Shown: positions 13,457 through 25,710 of the stretch, in pieces
Layout of the letters: the number at the start of each line of letters is the position of its first letter
Numbering within the stretch: the stretch's first letter is position 1
DNA from: Stratiolaelaps scimitus
Lineage: Eukaryota; Arthropoda; Arachnida; Mesostigmata; Laelapidae
DNA: 64,000 nucleotides
Direction: 5' to 3'
Assembly: GCA_019614645.1 (NCBI GenBank)
Contig: JABWDB010000018.1
Span: 434,001 to 498,000 of the forward strand
Notes under the pieces: generated by a model
Database searches by the model: none
The model's input: the letters and a program-made list of their open reading frames with translations, nothing else
Told to the model about the DNA's origin: nothing
Translations under genes and position numbers: made by a program

Positions 13457-15091
13457 GTGTCTTGCGTGTCGTCTTTTACGTAGCAGATGAGACCTAGAAA
13501 AATTTACTCAAGCCTCGTATCGATACGTTATGGCGAGAATGATACATTGGTTTACGTTTCGATCCCAGTCATAACATATAATAATCTAACAGCATAGAAA
13601 TAATATAACAAGGAATCGAAAGAGCGCTAAATGTAGCTACTCGTATTGGATGCGTCACCGGAACTCTTCAACTCATTTCCTTTGGCTTAATGTTATCTGT
13701 TAAGCCTTTGTCGGTAAGCCGAATACCTTCCAACATTGTATTACCAGGCACACTATCATGGCTGCGCAATCAAGTATATACATATATATAGAAACAGATA
13801 TCCATTGACGGAGTCATTGAGAAAGGGTTTCAGAGAAAATGCGCACAGTTCGTATGTACTACATCGTTACAAGCCACGCTCGCTTTTTGCCGCCGCCGCC
13901 ACCGCCACTGCCGAAAGTCTCCCATCGAAAAGCAGTCCTCCTCCCGATCTCAGCCCTGCAGCCACCTGCTGGCTCGCCATCTCACGTTACATATCTGCCA
14001 GCCAAGGCTGGCAGTCAAGCAGCAGATCGGCGTTTCGGAGAGCCTTCGCAGTCATCACTCCTGCTAGTCCGCCGATAGGCACACACGAAAAGTGGCTCCT
14101 TCGTGGTCTCTCCACCTCAATTCCTCCTCGTTTGGGCCGATGAGCGACGCGCCGGTCTTTGCGACCCCGTTCACCCTGGTGGCACACCCAGCATACACGG
14201 GAGCCCTGAAGCCGAAAACCCAACCTCCACCGATGTCTGCAACCTCTCTTCGTCCCCGCACACATAAGAGATTGCGAGAGCCCGTTACGATAGGGACTGG
14301 GGCGAGGAAAAGCAACGAAAAAGCCATCTCCCGGAAGGGAGAAACTACAAATCTAATTGTGCTTCAGGAGTTCGTTTGTGCTGTTCCTGTACCAGCGTCA
14401 TTCCTGTACTGGCCCGTCCTAGATCGTCATGGCTCCCGTGAGTTCTTCGAGGGCGGCTTTCTTAGTCATTCCTCTCGCGCGGCACGACCGCTCCACCCCT
14501 AAAGCGACTGCGCGGGAGCAGGTCAACTCCTGGGCACCGAGGCAAGCAAGCAGAACCACCACCACCACCAATGACGCTGATCTTAACGCTAATATCGAAT
14601 TACAGCGACAGCGGCGTCACCAACGGTATTGTGCAGTAGGGGATGCACGATCGACTATGTAACAGCGGGCGGACGGCATCTGGCTACACTGTGAAATAGT
14701 AGCCAGAGAGTGAGAGCGTGGAGGAGCCTCGAAAAGCTAAAGGAAGCACTAGGTATCGGCGGGGTAGTCTCGGATCATCGCGGGTGGTATAGTGTTTGTT
14801 AGACGGAAACAGGCCATGGAACAGGGATAAACGGAAAAACCCAGCGGCAAATGAATCCTATCATAAATAGGACAGATGACAGGCCCAAACGAACTGCGAC
14901 GAATTATGACGAAGACATTGAGCATTTCGGTTCTAGTATATTCGCGAGGCTAGCGACGGGCCTCATTACCGCGCCTAACAATATCGAAAAACGGGTTAGC
15001 TACCCGAAATCTCTAGACCGTTAATCTTTACTGAATGTCTCCATTAAGTCTTTCATCCACAAGTTTCTGGCTGCAAACGCCGGAAGGCTCT

Positions 15092-15102
15092 GGTTCAAAC
15101 CC
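15092..15102 (+). other. Orphan tRNA B-box-like sequence
   Basis: ggttcaaaccc matches the pol III B-box consensus GGTTCRANNCC, but no cloverleaf can be folded upstream. It resembles the sequences at 25890 and 29575. It may be a tRNA-derived SINE or a decayed tRNA, or chance. Confidence 0.3.
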
Positions 15103-15792
15103 CGCAATGGCATACGGTATCCACCGACCACAAAGCTCTTAGGCTGGTAGTGTGTTTTGTTGATTTGTTTCTGAAGTTCGTTAATTACATTCTTCCTACG
15201 GTTCTATCATTATTACCGGCATTTCTGATAGTCGATGCATAATCGCTCCTGACGTGCTATAATGTTTGACATTAATTTTCTAATTATATACCCGCACGGC
15301 GCCGACCGCTGATCGGCTCCTGTGTTGTTCCGGCGGTGCAGGTGCTGTTCTTCGCTGTTTCAGATCCGTACACTCCCCGCACGGCCTTCCATGACGCCGC
15401 TTGAAGCAGATTGCTTGTGGCTGCCAAATGAATATGGCCGCTTTTTACTAGTTGAGTCAGTCACCGTGGGATCCATCAATTAAGACGGTTTATACACATC
15501 TCCTCTTTTTCATCACGTTGCACCGCCCGTCCATAGTCTATCACTCGAGAAGAAGCAAAAAAAAAAGCGGCCAAAACTGTTGCCAGCGTGGCAACGAACA
15601 CTAGAGAGTCTACATCGAGATTAAGAGCGTCGACGCTATTGGGCCAAGCTCCTAGAAGCTGTTCCTGCGATTGGCAAGCGGTCCAGCACTTACTCTGGGA
15701 CATACGACATTACGATATACGCCGATACGATACAGAAGGAACTTAAGCTAGACTCACGCACAGCTTCCTGTATCATCCACAAGTATTATTTC

Positions 15793-15816
15793 TATTATTA
15801 TTATTATTATTATTAT
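15793..15816. repeat. (TTA)n microsatellite
   Basis: About eight TTA units. Confidence 0.9.
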
Positions 15817-16096
15817 CATTGGGACAGATTTCCAATCTGATGGAATTACACTGACCATCACCATCCGAACACTCCGAGAAGGAAACGGACAAGCATTAAA
15901 CGAGGTAGCTACGGCGACTCGGATCGGGTTTTGGCCTGGTTTCCCTCAAGTCTTCGTCTCTCTGTCTGTCTCTCTCACTGTTCGTGACGACGACCCCTTT
16001 TCCATCCGAGGTATGAAAAGGCGAAGCAGTATAGGGGCGAAACGATGGAGGATAGCGGTGGTGTATAGCGAGAACAGAGCGGGGCGCGGGGAGCTT

Positions 16097-16115
16097 GTGT
16101 GTGTGTGTGTGTGTG
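16097..16115. repeat. (GT)n microsatellite
   Basis: Perfect GT run of nine units inside a GC-rich patch. Confidence 0.92.
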
Positions 16116-17900
16116 GCGGGGTGCTGCATTTATCTGAGCCTTTTTCTCAACGATTCGGCCTCTCCCTGAGTCTAACGCCAGGAGATTCTCCGTGGCGTTA
16201 TCCTTGCGCTCTTCTCGTCTCGCCCCACTCTCCCTTGCAGCTGTAGAAGCCGAGGCAGGAGCAGCTGTCTTTCGTTGATGTCGTCGTCGTCGGCGTCGAG
16301 GTAGAGCTCTGCGCGAGCTTCGCTGTCATTTGCTGGGTCTTACGTCGGCTTAGCCACGCTTTGCCGGAGTTCGCGCCCTCTCTCGCTCTCTCGCTCTATC
16401 TCCATCCTCGCCTGGCTTGCAATCCTGCCTTCGTCAGCCTCTTTTCGTCTAAGTCCGACTGACTCTGTGACTGTCCGACATTCGGAGCGCACGGCTCTGT
16501 CTGAGAAAGAGACCGGAACCAGAGGAAGACATTGACTCGAACGCCGGCATAGGCAGACGGCTGGGGTGGCCGCGCGGACCGGACCAGCAGCAGCAGCAGC
16601 TCAGAATAGTCTGCCACTCTGCGGCCGTTCTTCGCCGGCCAGCTACGTCGGTGGCACCATATCAGATGCTCGTCCGTATTAAGGTTCGTAGGTAGATACT
16701 TCGGTACATTATATCTGGTTACGTTGATGCCGATTTCGAGCACTATCGCGCTCCGGTGCAACTACGTGCGTCAGACTAACGCACAGACCATGCTGTCGTA
16801 TCCACGAGCTGGCCTTTGCTGTAACTTAATAACGATTGAACTGCGCAACTCTCCCTGCAATTTGATGAGGTACATAAATCAAATGAGGAGGAGGAAACGC
16901 GATTCCATTAAATACGATTTGTAATATCCAAACGAATTCAATAGTAACATCAGCACTTTGAACACGACGCCACTGTGCGCGCTCCATTTTCGCGCACCAA
17001 ATATCCGATCAGGTCTTCAACACCGGCAGCAGTGTCACCGTACCGTCGTGAGATGGTCGGATACGAATCTGCCGGGATGCTTATCGGCGAATCGAAGCAA
17101 AATCCTAATACGGTATAAGCAGTCGCGGGGCAAATGTAATCCTTTGTCGTCGAAGTTTTCCATGCCGAAGTCCGCGGTGGGCGCGTACAATTGTAGTTTA
17201 TCACGCGCACATTCACTGCGTGTATCAATGTGCGCCAATGGGAAGCCGGCGGTGGAATTAAGTTTAGGAACGATATCGAAGAACACGACACTGACGCCAG
17301 TAACATGCTGCGCAATTTAGTCGAACGAAATAGCTCAAACGCAGTGAAGACCACTTGTTTTCGCTGCTAGACGAAATCGAGGTCGCTCACCGAAATGATG
17401 TCTCGCGTTGCGGCACAGATTCACTAAAAAATGATCGTGTTTATTGGTGTCAATAGCGCAAGACTGTGCTCTACAAACATATTACCCTATTGGATTATGG
17501 TGATTATTTTAGATTTTCCTTCATCGTATCCTGTTGAAGCGTGTGCTTGAGACGCAGTTGACGCCTGTCTTGAATGTATAACATGAATGCTTAAATATAG
17601 ACCAACGATTTTTTGTATATTGCCTCCGGTGATCGCGATCGCTAGTCGTCACAATGCTGCACTGGCTCACTATTATAGTCATAGGTATGTGTTGCTTCGA
17701 TAGATGTGGTTGAAGTTTAAATTCTGGTCGGGGGCAACGATGGAGGAGAACGCGAGGCGGGGTGAGGATTGCAGGAACGGGGTCTCAATGAGCTGATGGC
17801 TTTATGGTCTGACTTCGGGACACGTGACCAAACCGTGATTGGTCGTCGTTTGCCTTGATGACACTGCAAGTGAGGCGGTTTATATGTGCCTGTGACTCGG

Positions 17901-17917
17901 GTGTGTGTGTGTGTGTG
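17901..17917. repeat. (GT)n microsatellite
   Basis: Perfect GT run of eight units. Further imperfect GT and GTGC runs follow to about 18050, and these create long but meaningless open frames on the minus strand. Confidence 0.92.
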
Positions 17918-19250
17918 CAAGCTTGTGCGTTCGTCTGCTGGCTGGGCCGCGTGCCTCTGCGCCCGTGAATGGATGTGTATAAGTATGTGTGCGCGGGTGG
18001 GTGGCTGGTTGTGTGTGCGCGTGGCTTTCGGAACGGTATTGATGGTTTGACGGTGAAGTGCCGCCGCTGGCTTGCGCTGGCTGGCACTGCTCAGACGGGG
18101 CGAGGCGGGTCGTAGCACAAGGGGTGGGTCGAGGTGGGGTGATGAGATAAATGGGGCTGATAACGCACGCGCGCCGTCCAGGCAGAGGCTCCATTTAGAT
18201 CTGGCAACTACCCCAGCAGTAGCGATGGTAGTACCATCAACATCAACGGCAACGGGCCCCCACACTCCGGGGGCTCAATCTTCGATGGGGATGAGGGACT
18301 TGTGCCTTTTTGTTGACAGCGGTTGATACTATAGATGGAGGGGAGAGAGAGGGAGAGATGGAGAGAGCTAGCGACCGTCGATGCGTCCGATCGACCCCTC
18401 CCCGTTCCACAGCACAACTCTGCTGAGCGCTCGGCTCGGCTGTTCGACTGTAGCCACTCGTGGACCAGATGCCACCTTCCTTTTTTCCATCTGCTTTCCC
18501 GTTCCTCCGCTACTTTGAGGGGCGACTGAACGGCTCGAGGCTGAGAGTCTGTCTGTGTGAGAGAGAGAGAGAGAGACTGGACCAACTCGAACCTCTCCCC
18601 TTGAAGCACCGGTCGACGTAGAGCTCCATAGCTATCATCGTCTTTTTTTTGGCTTCAGATTTTAACGCTGGCCCTTTTGGGTGGGCTGTTTTATTGATTC
18701 GTATATGACTTTGGCGCAGTAAACCGCCGAGAACATTTTGCTCCACCCATCAGTGGCGATTCGTCAATTTAGCGGTATCTCGTCAAGATACAGCGGCTCA
18801 CGTTACGATAGGTTTACTGCAAGCTTAACACCGTTCTTTTTTTAATGATATTCCAAGTACATCACAGCTAGAAAGTGCGAAGAGGCGACGACGTGCGTAC
18901 AGAGTGGATCCGTAGGATGCGTACGGGTATCTAGATCGTGGACTCTCGTCCAGTCTAGAAACCACCAGAGAAACGATTAGTAAATTGTTGATGCGTAACG
19001 CTGCCGCCACGGTGTCTCAAGGGCGCTATGACAATTCCTCATCGCCGGTGTTAGTGGCTTGTTGACACAGCGATGTATAAATGAGGAACGTCAACCGCCG
19101 GTCTTACTGGTAATTAGCTGAGCTATCGTTGGTAGTCGGGTTGTACCGTTACGTCGTCGGTGACATATGCAATTTATAAAGTTTCCACCAGTCAACACGT
19201 ATCTAGCTGATACGTTTAATTTTGCCATAACTGTTGTGGTAAAGCCAACG

Positions 19251-19276
19251 CAATGGACTAGTACAATGGACTAGTG
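19251..19276 (+). repeat. Tandem duplication of 13 bp
   Basis: Two adjacent copies of caatggactagt followed by a or g. This is a small, recent-looking local duplication containing the palindrome actagt. Confidence 0.85.
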
Positions 19277-21418
19277 ATAAATTACCAAGAAAACGTAATG
19301 GCAAGAAGAAAAAAAACACCTGTACCCTATGGTCAAAGTGTCCCGCTGAAGATCACGCTTTTGTTATTTCACTGCAGTGTACGGTTCCATGATATATAAA
19401 CTGATCAGGAATGATAAGTCTGGCGACTTTATTCCTTTGTATTTTCCAGTGGAAAGATCACTCGATAGGGATGTATCGCACTCGCTCGTCCAAAAGCATC
19501 GTAAGATTCCTGTTACAGAGCCTTGGACATTTGCTTCTGCTGGCTCAATATCAGAACACAAGTGTCTGTTTCCCATTCGCGTGCCGTAGCGGCGTGCCTA
19601 CCGCGATGTCTTATTATATGGGAGAGAAGCACTAACAGAAGGAGCAACAACAGACTTGGCCTGCCGCGCTATCCACGAACCCCAGCCCCTCGTCTGCTGC
19701 TAAGCGGAAGCCACTTAATTTTGAGTTCGTGGACAGCGAGCTCAACCAGAGGAGCTCTGGTGAAGCTGGCTCATGCCTCCACAACGAGCGTCGCCCTGCG
19801 CTGGGCCGTCCACTATCAGCGATCACGTGACCCCATATTACAATTACGGAGGGGGCGACGGGTAACACTACCATTTCTAGACATTGGCTCCCGAGCATCG
19901 TTCCCATGCTTGGGATAGGAGGAGCGAGACGCCGGTGCCGAAGTCGACGATAACAATAGAGGCTGGGAGGGCAACGGCAGGGGAATCGGCAAGCTACGAG
20001 GCCTGTTTCTTGGACCACAGACGCAGGGTGGCCTGCGTCCACAGTCCCTCGATCCTCAGTCCTCCCCAACGCTTGGGGCCTTCAAGACCAAGGGCACTTG
20101 AGGGGTATGCGCCTGTGATTTTAGCCTTTCCTAAGGGTTTCCCTTCTCGCGCAAATCATGTCAGCACAGCACAGCCCATTGCTTGAGTGTAGCGTCACCA
20201 ACTGCAGTGGCGGCTCGCCTGCTTCGCCGCCCTGTGTAATGGCCAAATCGCTACGGTTGTTGCTGCTGCTGGTGGCGGCCAAATTGTCGGCACCCTCTGC
20301 AGCACGCCTCCAAGCGCGCTATGACGCGGTGACTGGCCGAGCGTCTTAAATCGTGCCCACCCATCCGGATTCGGTCACTGGAAAGGCTGTTGATGCTCGA
20401 GCGGAAGGCAAGTAGCGATTCGATGCGCACTCAACACGATGGATGGGACTTCAGGGTGTTTCTATCAACTTGTCGGGTGGATTTGAGGCTAATGCCGTGG
20501 GAAGGCACTCGAATTTTCGTGTTCCGCTGTTTCTCAGCAGCCGATACTGATGTGTATGATTTACTTGAAGTTCACATTATTGTCCATGGTGCTGAAACGT
20601 CTTCGTCTGTTTCAGTCATTTCGAGAGACTCAAATATTCACGCGTGTTTTTAATGAATACGTACCTAGTAAAAGGACATACGCAACTATTTATCAAGCAT
20701 TCTTAATTGTTCCATATGCCCTTATTTTGTAGAGGACGAAATGTTCGTCAAATGTACGAACTCCACCAGAGATATTTCAATCCCCATAAAAGTGGGCCGA
20801 TCCAGTGCAGGGGGGTTGATGTGGATGACAAAAGGCCTCTACCTGCTAAAACCACCATCCTCTACCGAGAGTCTGTCTCTTCCATAGACTCGGCACGCTG
20901 TTCCTGCACGCTGTGGAGTAACTACGGATAATAGATGCTACCTAGCTCTTGGTTACCGTCGGGGGTCGAGAGCATCTACATGACAATTAAATATTTCTGT
21001 GCAATAATTGTATTCAAACTTTGCGCACAAACAAATGTATGTTTGCAATTGAAACAGATGTTGGTTCAACTGTAAGTCTACCATTTTTTTGTTCTAACGG
21101 TAAACTTATTTTTTCCCAACGGCAGAATATCACGTTTCTCCACTGTGAGCCCATTTTTGCCCCACGCTCAGTGCGCTATTTAAGAATTAAGCTCATTGCT
21201 GCTGATGCGGCTAACCAGAGAAATGCGTTTCTTTCTCAAGTAAGTTTCTGACCAAGCTTGATTAAACCTTCCCACATGAAGTGGGCAAAAGTCCAATGAA
21301 ACATATTTTCTAGAGTAGAGATGAAATACTAAGTGGTAGGATGTGTGAAAATGTAACGGGTCAATAAGCAGATGTGATAGACTCTCTCTGGCGACCACTC
21401 AGTATATAATCCCAACTT

Positions 21419-21454
<36 letters not shown>
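21419..21454. repeat. (TA)n microsatellite beside a dispersed repeat
   Basis: A TA run interrupted by a single G at 21440. It lies directly left of the second copy of the 39-bp repeat. Confidence 0.95.
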
Positions 21455-21457
21455 CAC

Positions 21458-21496
21458 AGACACTTTGGCTGTGACAAGCGAGCGAGTTGCACTAAT
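21458..21496 (+). repeat. 39-bp dispersed repeat, copy 2
   Basis: Matches 13418-13456 at 37 of 39 positions, in the same orientation and with a TA microsatellite on the same side. Similarity stops abruptly after actaat in both copies. Confidence 0.8.
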
Positions 21497-23708
21497 ATGA
21501 TCTCACAAGCTGGAAGGAGACCTTATGAATTTGAGCACTTTTTAGCTATATGCGCATTCAAATCTACGGACAGATACGTCTAAGCTTTACTTGGTATTAA
21601 ATACTCTAGAAACACGTTGCCCGCACTCTGTGTCCAGTGGTAAAACCCTTTCTGTCTTCGACATTCGGTAGGGCCCCCTGGAGTGTCATGCCCATAAAGA
21701 CCTTCTTGGTGTTGTGCTTGTTGTCAGCTAATGGACACCGATACGATTTACGCAACATGTACATCCGTACGGGATCTGCCGGCAGGGGGCAGAATAACGA
21801 GCCTGCGTCTACGCAGACACATTATAGCCTGTAATGTGCCTCATGATCTATATCTGATGTGTGCTGTCTTGAGAGATTAGACGGAGTCCTGAAGTTAGTC
21901 CTGAACTTACCGCCCGTGAACGAAACATCAACCAAACAGTGATGTGCAGTGGCAAAAAGACAATATTCTACACTGTGCCAGATGATGCATAAAAATAGCT
22001 AAAAATAAATCTTATTATCATTTTGCATACGCATACAATCTCCCAGCGCGGGTAGACCAATTTTGGTACGATAATTTCCTAAGCATACCAGTGAGTGGAA
22101 ATTCGTTTCTCCCTAAAACATTTTCAAATTGTTACTAATATAAACACTCAGAAGGCATGGCGTAGTTAGGCACTCTGGTGACGAAGTCCTGTCTATTCGA
22201 GCATAAGATTCGTAACAATGTTCAGGGTCATGACTACGTCATTACTGGACTCAGGTGGTCAGTATCGATGAGTTAGTCTGGCCATCACTGCAGTGCGTTC
22301 TACAATACTATTAGCATTTGAACGAATTCACTGCGACCCGTTGTATGAAGCTGATCTTTTTGCATCAATTGTGACTTTATGATCCCCGAAACAAACAACT
22401 GAACGGCATTTCAGGGTGCCCCAAGTGCGGGAATATTTTAAACCGTTGATTGTGGTGCACGTGAATTTTCAACACAATTGCAGACTCGTATCGGCAGTAG
22501 AAACAGTAAATTCACGGTTTAGTTTCACGTAATTTCTAAAGGATATTTCAGCGAGTTCGTTCCTGTTAAATCGTAGCTATGACTGACGTCAGTAAACGCA
22601 GTATGAGTCCTGTTACAGATCAAGGTGTTATGCCATTCTTTACATGATCCCTAAAAATATTTTGTGACCACGTGTGCCAAGCCGTGCATACGGCACCTAG
22701 CTGATAGCGAAGCTTCCCTTAAAAATAACATCGACAAAAAGTAGCAGTAATAGATAATCGAGTTTTCCAGTCTTGCGACAGCGTGCGCCCTCCCGCCTGC
22801 GGGGACTTCGAACGCCGGCTCTGATGACGATGATATCTCGGCTCGTTCACGCAGCGATTCACGGAAAAGACGACCAGCTCGGTTGCTCATCATCGCGGTG
22901 GTGGCCTCCACTGAACACGACACTCACTGACTGCCCTGTTTCATCTCGTAGCGGTGAAAGACGAGTCTACGAATCGCACTTGGTGTGAACGAACGCTCAC
23001 GTGTGAATCTTTTGCTGACGCTGCTGTGTCTCGAGGATGGACAACTGGAAGTAATTTGCTCGGGTAGCACCATCGGGAACACCTCGAATTTCTATGTTGG
23101 CAGATGTAACGACATGAGAGCGAGCGAGAGAGAGATAGAGTGAGAGAAAGAGAGGACAATGGACACATATTACGTAATTTCGCGATAGGGTGATTATGCG
23201 TTATTCTCAGCTGCTTTATAGTGCTATGAAGTGCGGCTATATTCGTTGATCGTATAGACAGCTTTGTGATCTTGGATTGTGGAAAATTACGATGCATCAA
23301 TACGCGTTAGTTAGTTAATTAAAGGATAAGCGGTAATCGCTTTCTCGGAGCGGGATGACTACCCTCAGTGTTGCTGTAGTCATCGTCGACGACTTCGCAA
23401 AATGAAGCTAATGAGAGAGCAATGAACGGACGGTGGGAGTGTGTACGTGGGGCAAAACTCGACGAAGCTCCCAAATACAATGCACAATTGAGATACCAGC
23501 AAGAGGAAACTGGTGAGTGGTATAATACCGCACGAAACCGTTCTTTACGCAGGTATGGGTACAGAATCGTCATTACGAATCTGTAGTGCGTGGAGTAGGG
23601 CAAACGTTTATTGGTTTATTAAAGGAACTGCAATTTTTATCAATGCTAAGTGATTATAATCCTATGGTGTTATGTGACAATGTCAGTGCAGGTGATTCGA
23701 TACAATTA

Positions 23709-23778
23709 AAATATATATATATATCTATATATTATATGTAATATATAAAAACGTAATATATATATATTTTTTAGACGG
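23709..23778. repeat. AT-rich simple sequence
   Basis: Imperfect (AT)n runs with interruptions; low complexity over about 70 bp. Confidence 0.85.
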
Positions 23779-23927
23779 CTAACTCTTTGTAAAAACCCGG
23801 AGGCCAGTACTTCGATACCAGCTATGTCAGATACATACTCAGTGCGAGCGACCAAATAGAGGAAGTATTTTATATTTATATCTGCGTACGGGTCGCCTTG
23901 GAAAACGTAACAATATGTCACAATAAG

Positions 23928-23953
23928 ATATATATATATATATATATATATAT
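23928..23953. repeat. (AT)n microsatellite
   Basis: Perfect AT run of 13 units. Confidence 0.95.
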
Positions 23954-24302
23954 CCTTATTCAATTGATTCCTCTTCAATTTTGCAGTGAACACATTTCTT
24001 TCACACTCAAAAGGAAACCGCGGTCGACGAATCTGCCCAAAGTTAATTTATACCAATTAGAATTCGTCTTTCTGATCACCGCCTATCATCATCATCTTGG
24101 CTGTCCGGGCTGTCTGTCCATAATCCCTCCTTAGTATGAAGGGTGAGCGTGCATTGAGCAAAGTGTACGTTTCTTCACAATAGCATGCGCAGCTCTCATT
24201 CCCCGCCCATGATGATTCCTCCTCTTGGCTTTCCGTATTTAGCTTGGCTGGCTCTCTGGTTAGCTGAACGAAGAACGGAACGCGAGACTTGGGGTAGTGC
24301 AG

Positions 24303-24502
24303 TACGTCGGCTCTCGCTATTCCCGAGGTGCGTTGGTCGGGAGTTCCACAAGGCTCCGTCGGCTTCACGTCGAGGAACGAGGTGGTGGCGGTGCTGGTGG
24401 TGGTTGTGGCGTTGTTCCTGTGGCCCGGAACGTCGGCGGAGAAGAAGACGAAGAAAAAGAAGAGGAACACAGTGGCAGGACAGCGCAGGACCGACGCAGC
24501 GT
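24303..24502 (+). CDS. Tentative signal-peptide exon of the Ig-domain gene
   Basis: One frame is open from 24298 to the donor at 24502/24503 (GT at 24503-24504, reading gtaagc). It encodes a Val/Leu-rich hydrophobic core (VVAVLVVVVALFL), then WPGTSA and a very basic segment, EKKTKKKKRN. A signal peptide with cleavage after TSA would look like this. The donor leaves the frame in phase 1, exactly what the acceptor at 36416/36417 needs, and the joined codon would be TCA (Ser). Against it: the exon has no in-frame ATG, so the start codon would have to come from a further upstream exon, and the Val run stems from a GGT-type simple repeat. The left border is not defined. This is a hypothesis, not a firm exon. 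Confidence 0.25.
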
Positions 24503-24687
24503 GTAAGCCGCGCTGAGGAAAGCTCCAGCAGACAAATTGGGTTCAATTGTAATAGTACTCAGAGTGGAGGAAAGTGACTGAGAGAGAGAGAGAGAGAGCA
24601 ACGTTCGGCCGGGAGCATGTAGGAAACGAAACATTCGAGAATGGAGAAATAACTTCTCTTTCTTTCGAATTCTCTCCTGCTCCTGAA

Positions 24688-24718
<31 letters not shown>

Positions 24719-25633
24719 GTTTCTGCCTATAGCGTAGGGGGAAGCGAGGAAGCTGTCCGCAGTCTGCTCAGAGCAGCTTAACCAGAGAGCAGCTGAAGAC
24801 GAGAGGAGGCCGGGAGAACAAAGTTACCGTTGGGGCAGACCGTGAGTAAGGGGTATGTATGCCCATGGGTAAGAAAGCGGGGCATGAGGGGCTTCGGGAG
24901 GAGAGTGGCGCCAGATCCGCCAGCACACCGTTCCGGAGAAACCGTCCGAAGAACGACGGCAATTCTATACCGCCGTAGCAGCAGCACCGGCACGGATAGC
25001 AGCTAGCTAACTGGGAGTTCGGTGAAGCCTCAATGGGTGGGAGAGACCCAGACGAAGCGGTCTTAGGAAATGGAGCCGGTAGTGGTGGTGCCTCTGTACC
25101 ATCGATGAGATGGCGTACTGGCTCGTGACGACGGTAGTTCGTTGTGGTTGTTGTAGATAATGAATATTTGATCCGTGCTCGATCGCCCTCGACTGCTGCC
25201 TCCGCCAACGCTAGCCGCTACTATCTAATACCGCTCGATGGGCATGATCATAGCCTGTTCTTCCTCTCTCTCTCTGCCTTCCTCTCCATATCTTGCTGTC
25301 TGTCACGTAAAGTACCGTTTGTAAGCAAGTTCACAGAGTGCAGCAGATTCCGTTTCTGGCATTAGACGGAGATTTAAAGCATATGAATATAATGATACGA
25401 CATTGAAAGCCGAGTTGTAGACTTTCTTTTTTATCTGGACAAATCATATGCGTTGACATGAAAGATTCGAGACACAGGCTCTGGATTCGTCACGGTGGGG
25501 AAAAAATCTTCGCGAACGGGTACATCAAACACGTTTAAGCGTGACGCAGCTACAGATTTCTGGCTGAAATGATGAAAAATTGACGCATGTGCCTTAATCT
25601 CGTCTTCGATTAAGTTCGGAAGGATTATATCAC

Positions 25634-25637
25634 AAAA
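25634..25637 (-). terminator. Pol III terminator of tRNA-Ala
   Basis: Four T on the minus strand, one base after the discriminator of the tRNA-Ala; a minimal RNA polymerase III stop signal. Confidence 0.65.
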
Positions 25638-25638
25638 G

Positions 25639-25710
25639 TGGAGATGCCGGGGATCGAACCCGGGGCCTTTCACATGCGAAGCGAACGCTCTACCACTGAG
25701 CTACATCCCC
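25639..25710 (-). tRNA. tRNA-Ala (anticodon CGC)
   Basis: On the minus strand the acceptor ggggatg pairs with catctcc (one G-T pair), followed by discriminator A. The D arm is gctc/gagc. The anticodon stem ttcgc/gtgaa encloses ttcgcat with anticodon CGC (plus-strand 25676-25678). The T arm is ccggg/cccgg around ttcgatc. Eukaryotic tRNA-Ala genes share almost this whole sequence. CGC reads the alanine codon GCG. There is no intron and no encoded CCA, and a T run follows. If the Ig-domain gene extends upstream as suspected, this tRNA lies antisense inside one of its introns. Confidence 0.96.

Larger units (their letters stand above)
13457..25638. other. Non-coding stretch with alternating GC-rich patches and microsatellites
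   Basis: No gene is supported except the tentative exon at 24303-24502. GC-rich patches with overlapping open frames on both strands lie at about 13860-14660, 16000-16620, 17700-18600, 19600-20400 and 24180-25210. None of their translations is recognisable. Signal-peptide-like starts occur at 20239 and 21688 but cannot be tied to a gene. GA or CT runs lie near 18556-18576, 24580-24598 and 24697-24718. A tandem duplication of 13 bp lies at 19251-19276. Confidence 0.55.

Noticed and set aside
17717..18265. 182-codon minus-strand open frame
   Set aside because: Driven by GT/CA repeats (runs of Thr-His); no domain.
20239..20346. Signal-peptide-like frame MAKSLRLLLLLVAAKLSA as first exon
   Set aside because: A good start context and hydrophobic core, but no GT donor in phase 1, so it cannot join the acceptor at 36417 in frame.
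21688..21770. Signal-like frame MPIKTFLVLCLLSANGH as first exon
   Set aside because: A phase-1 GT (gtacgg) exists but is a poor donor. Less convincing than the frame ending at 24502.
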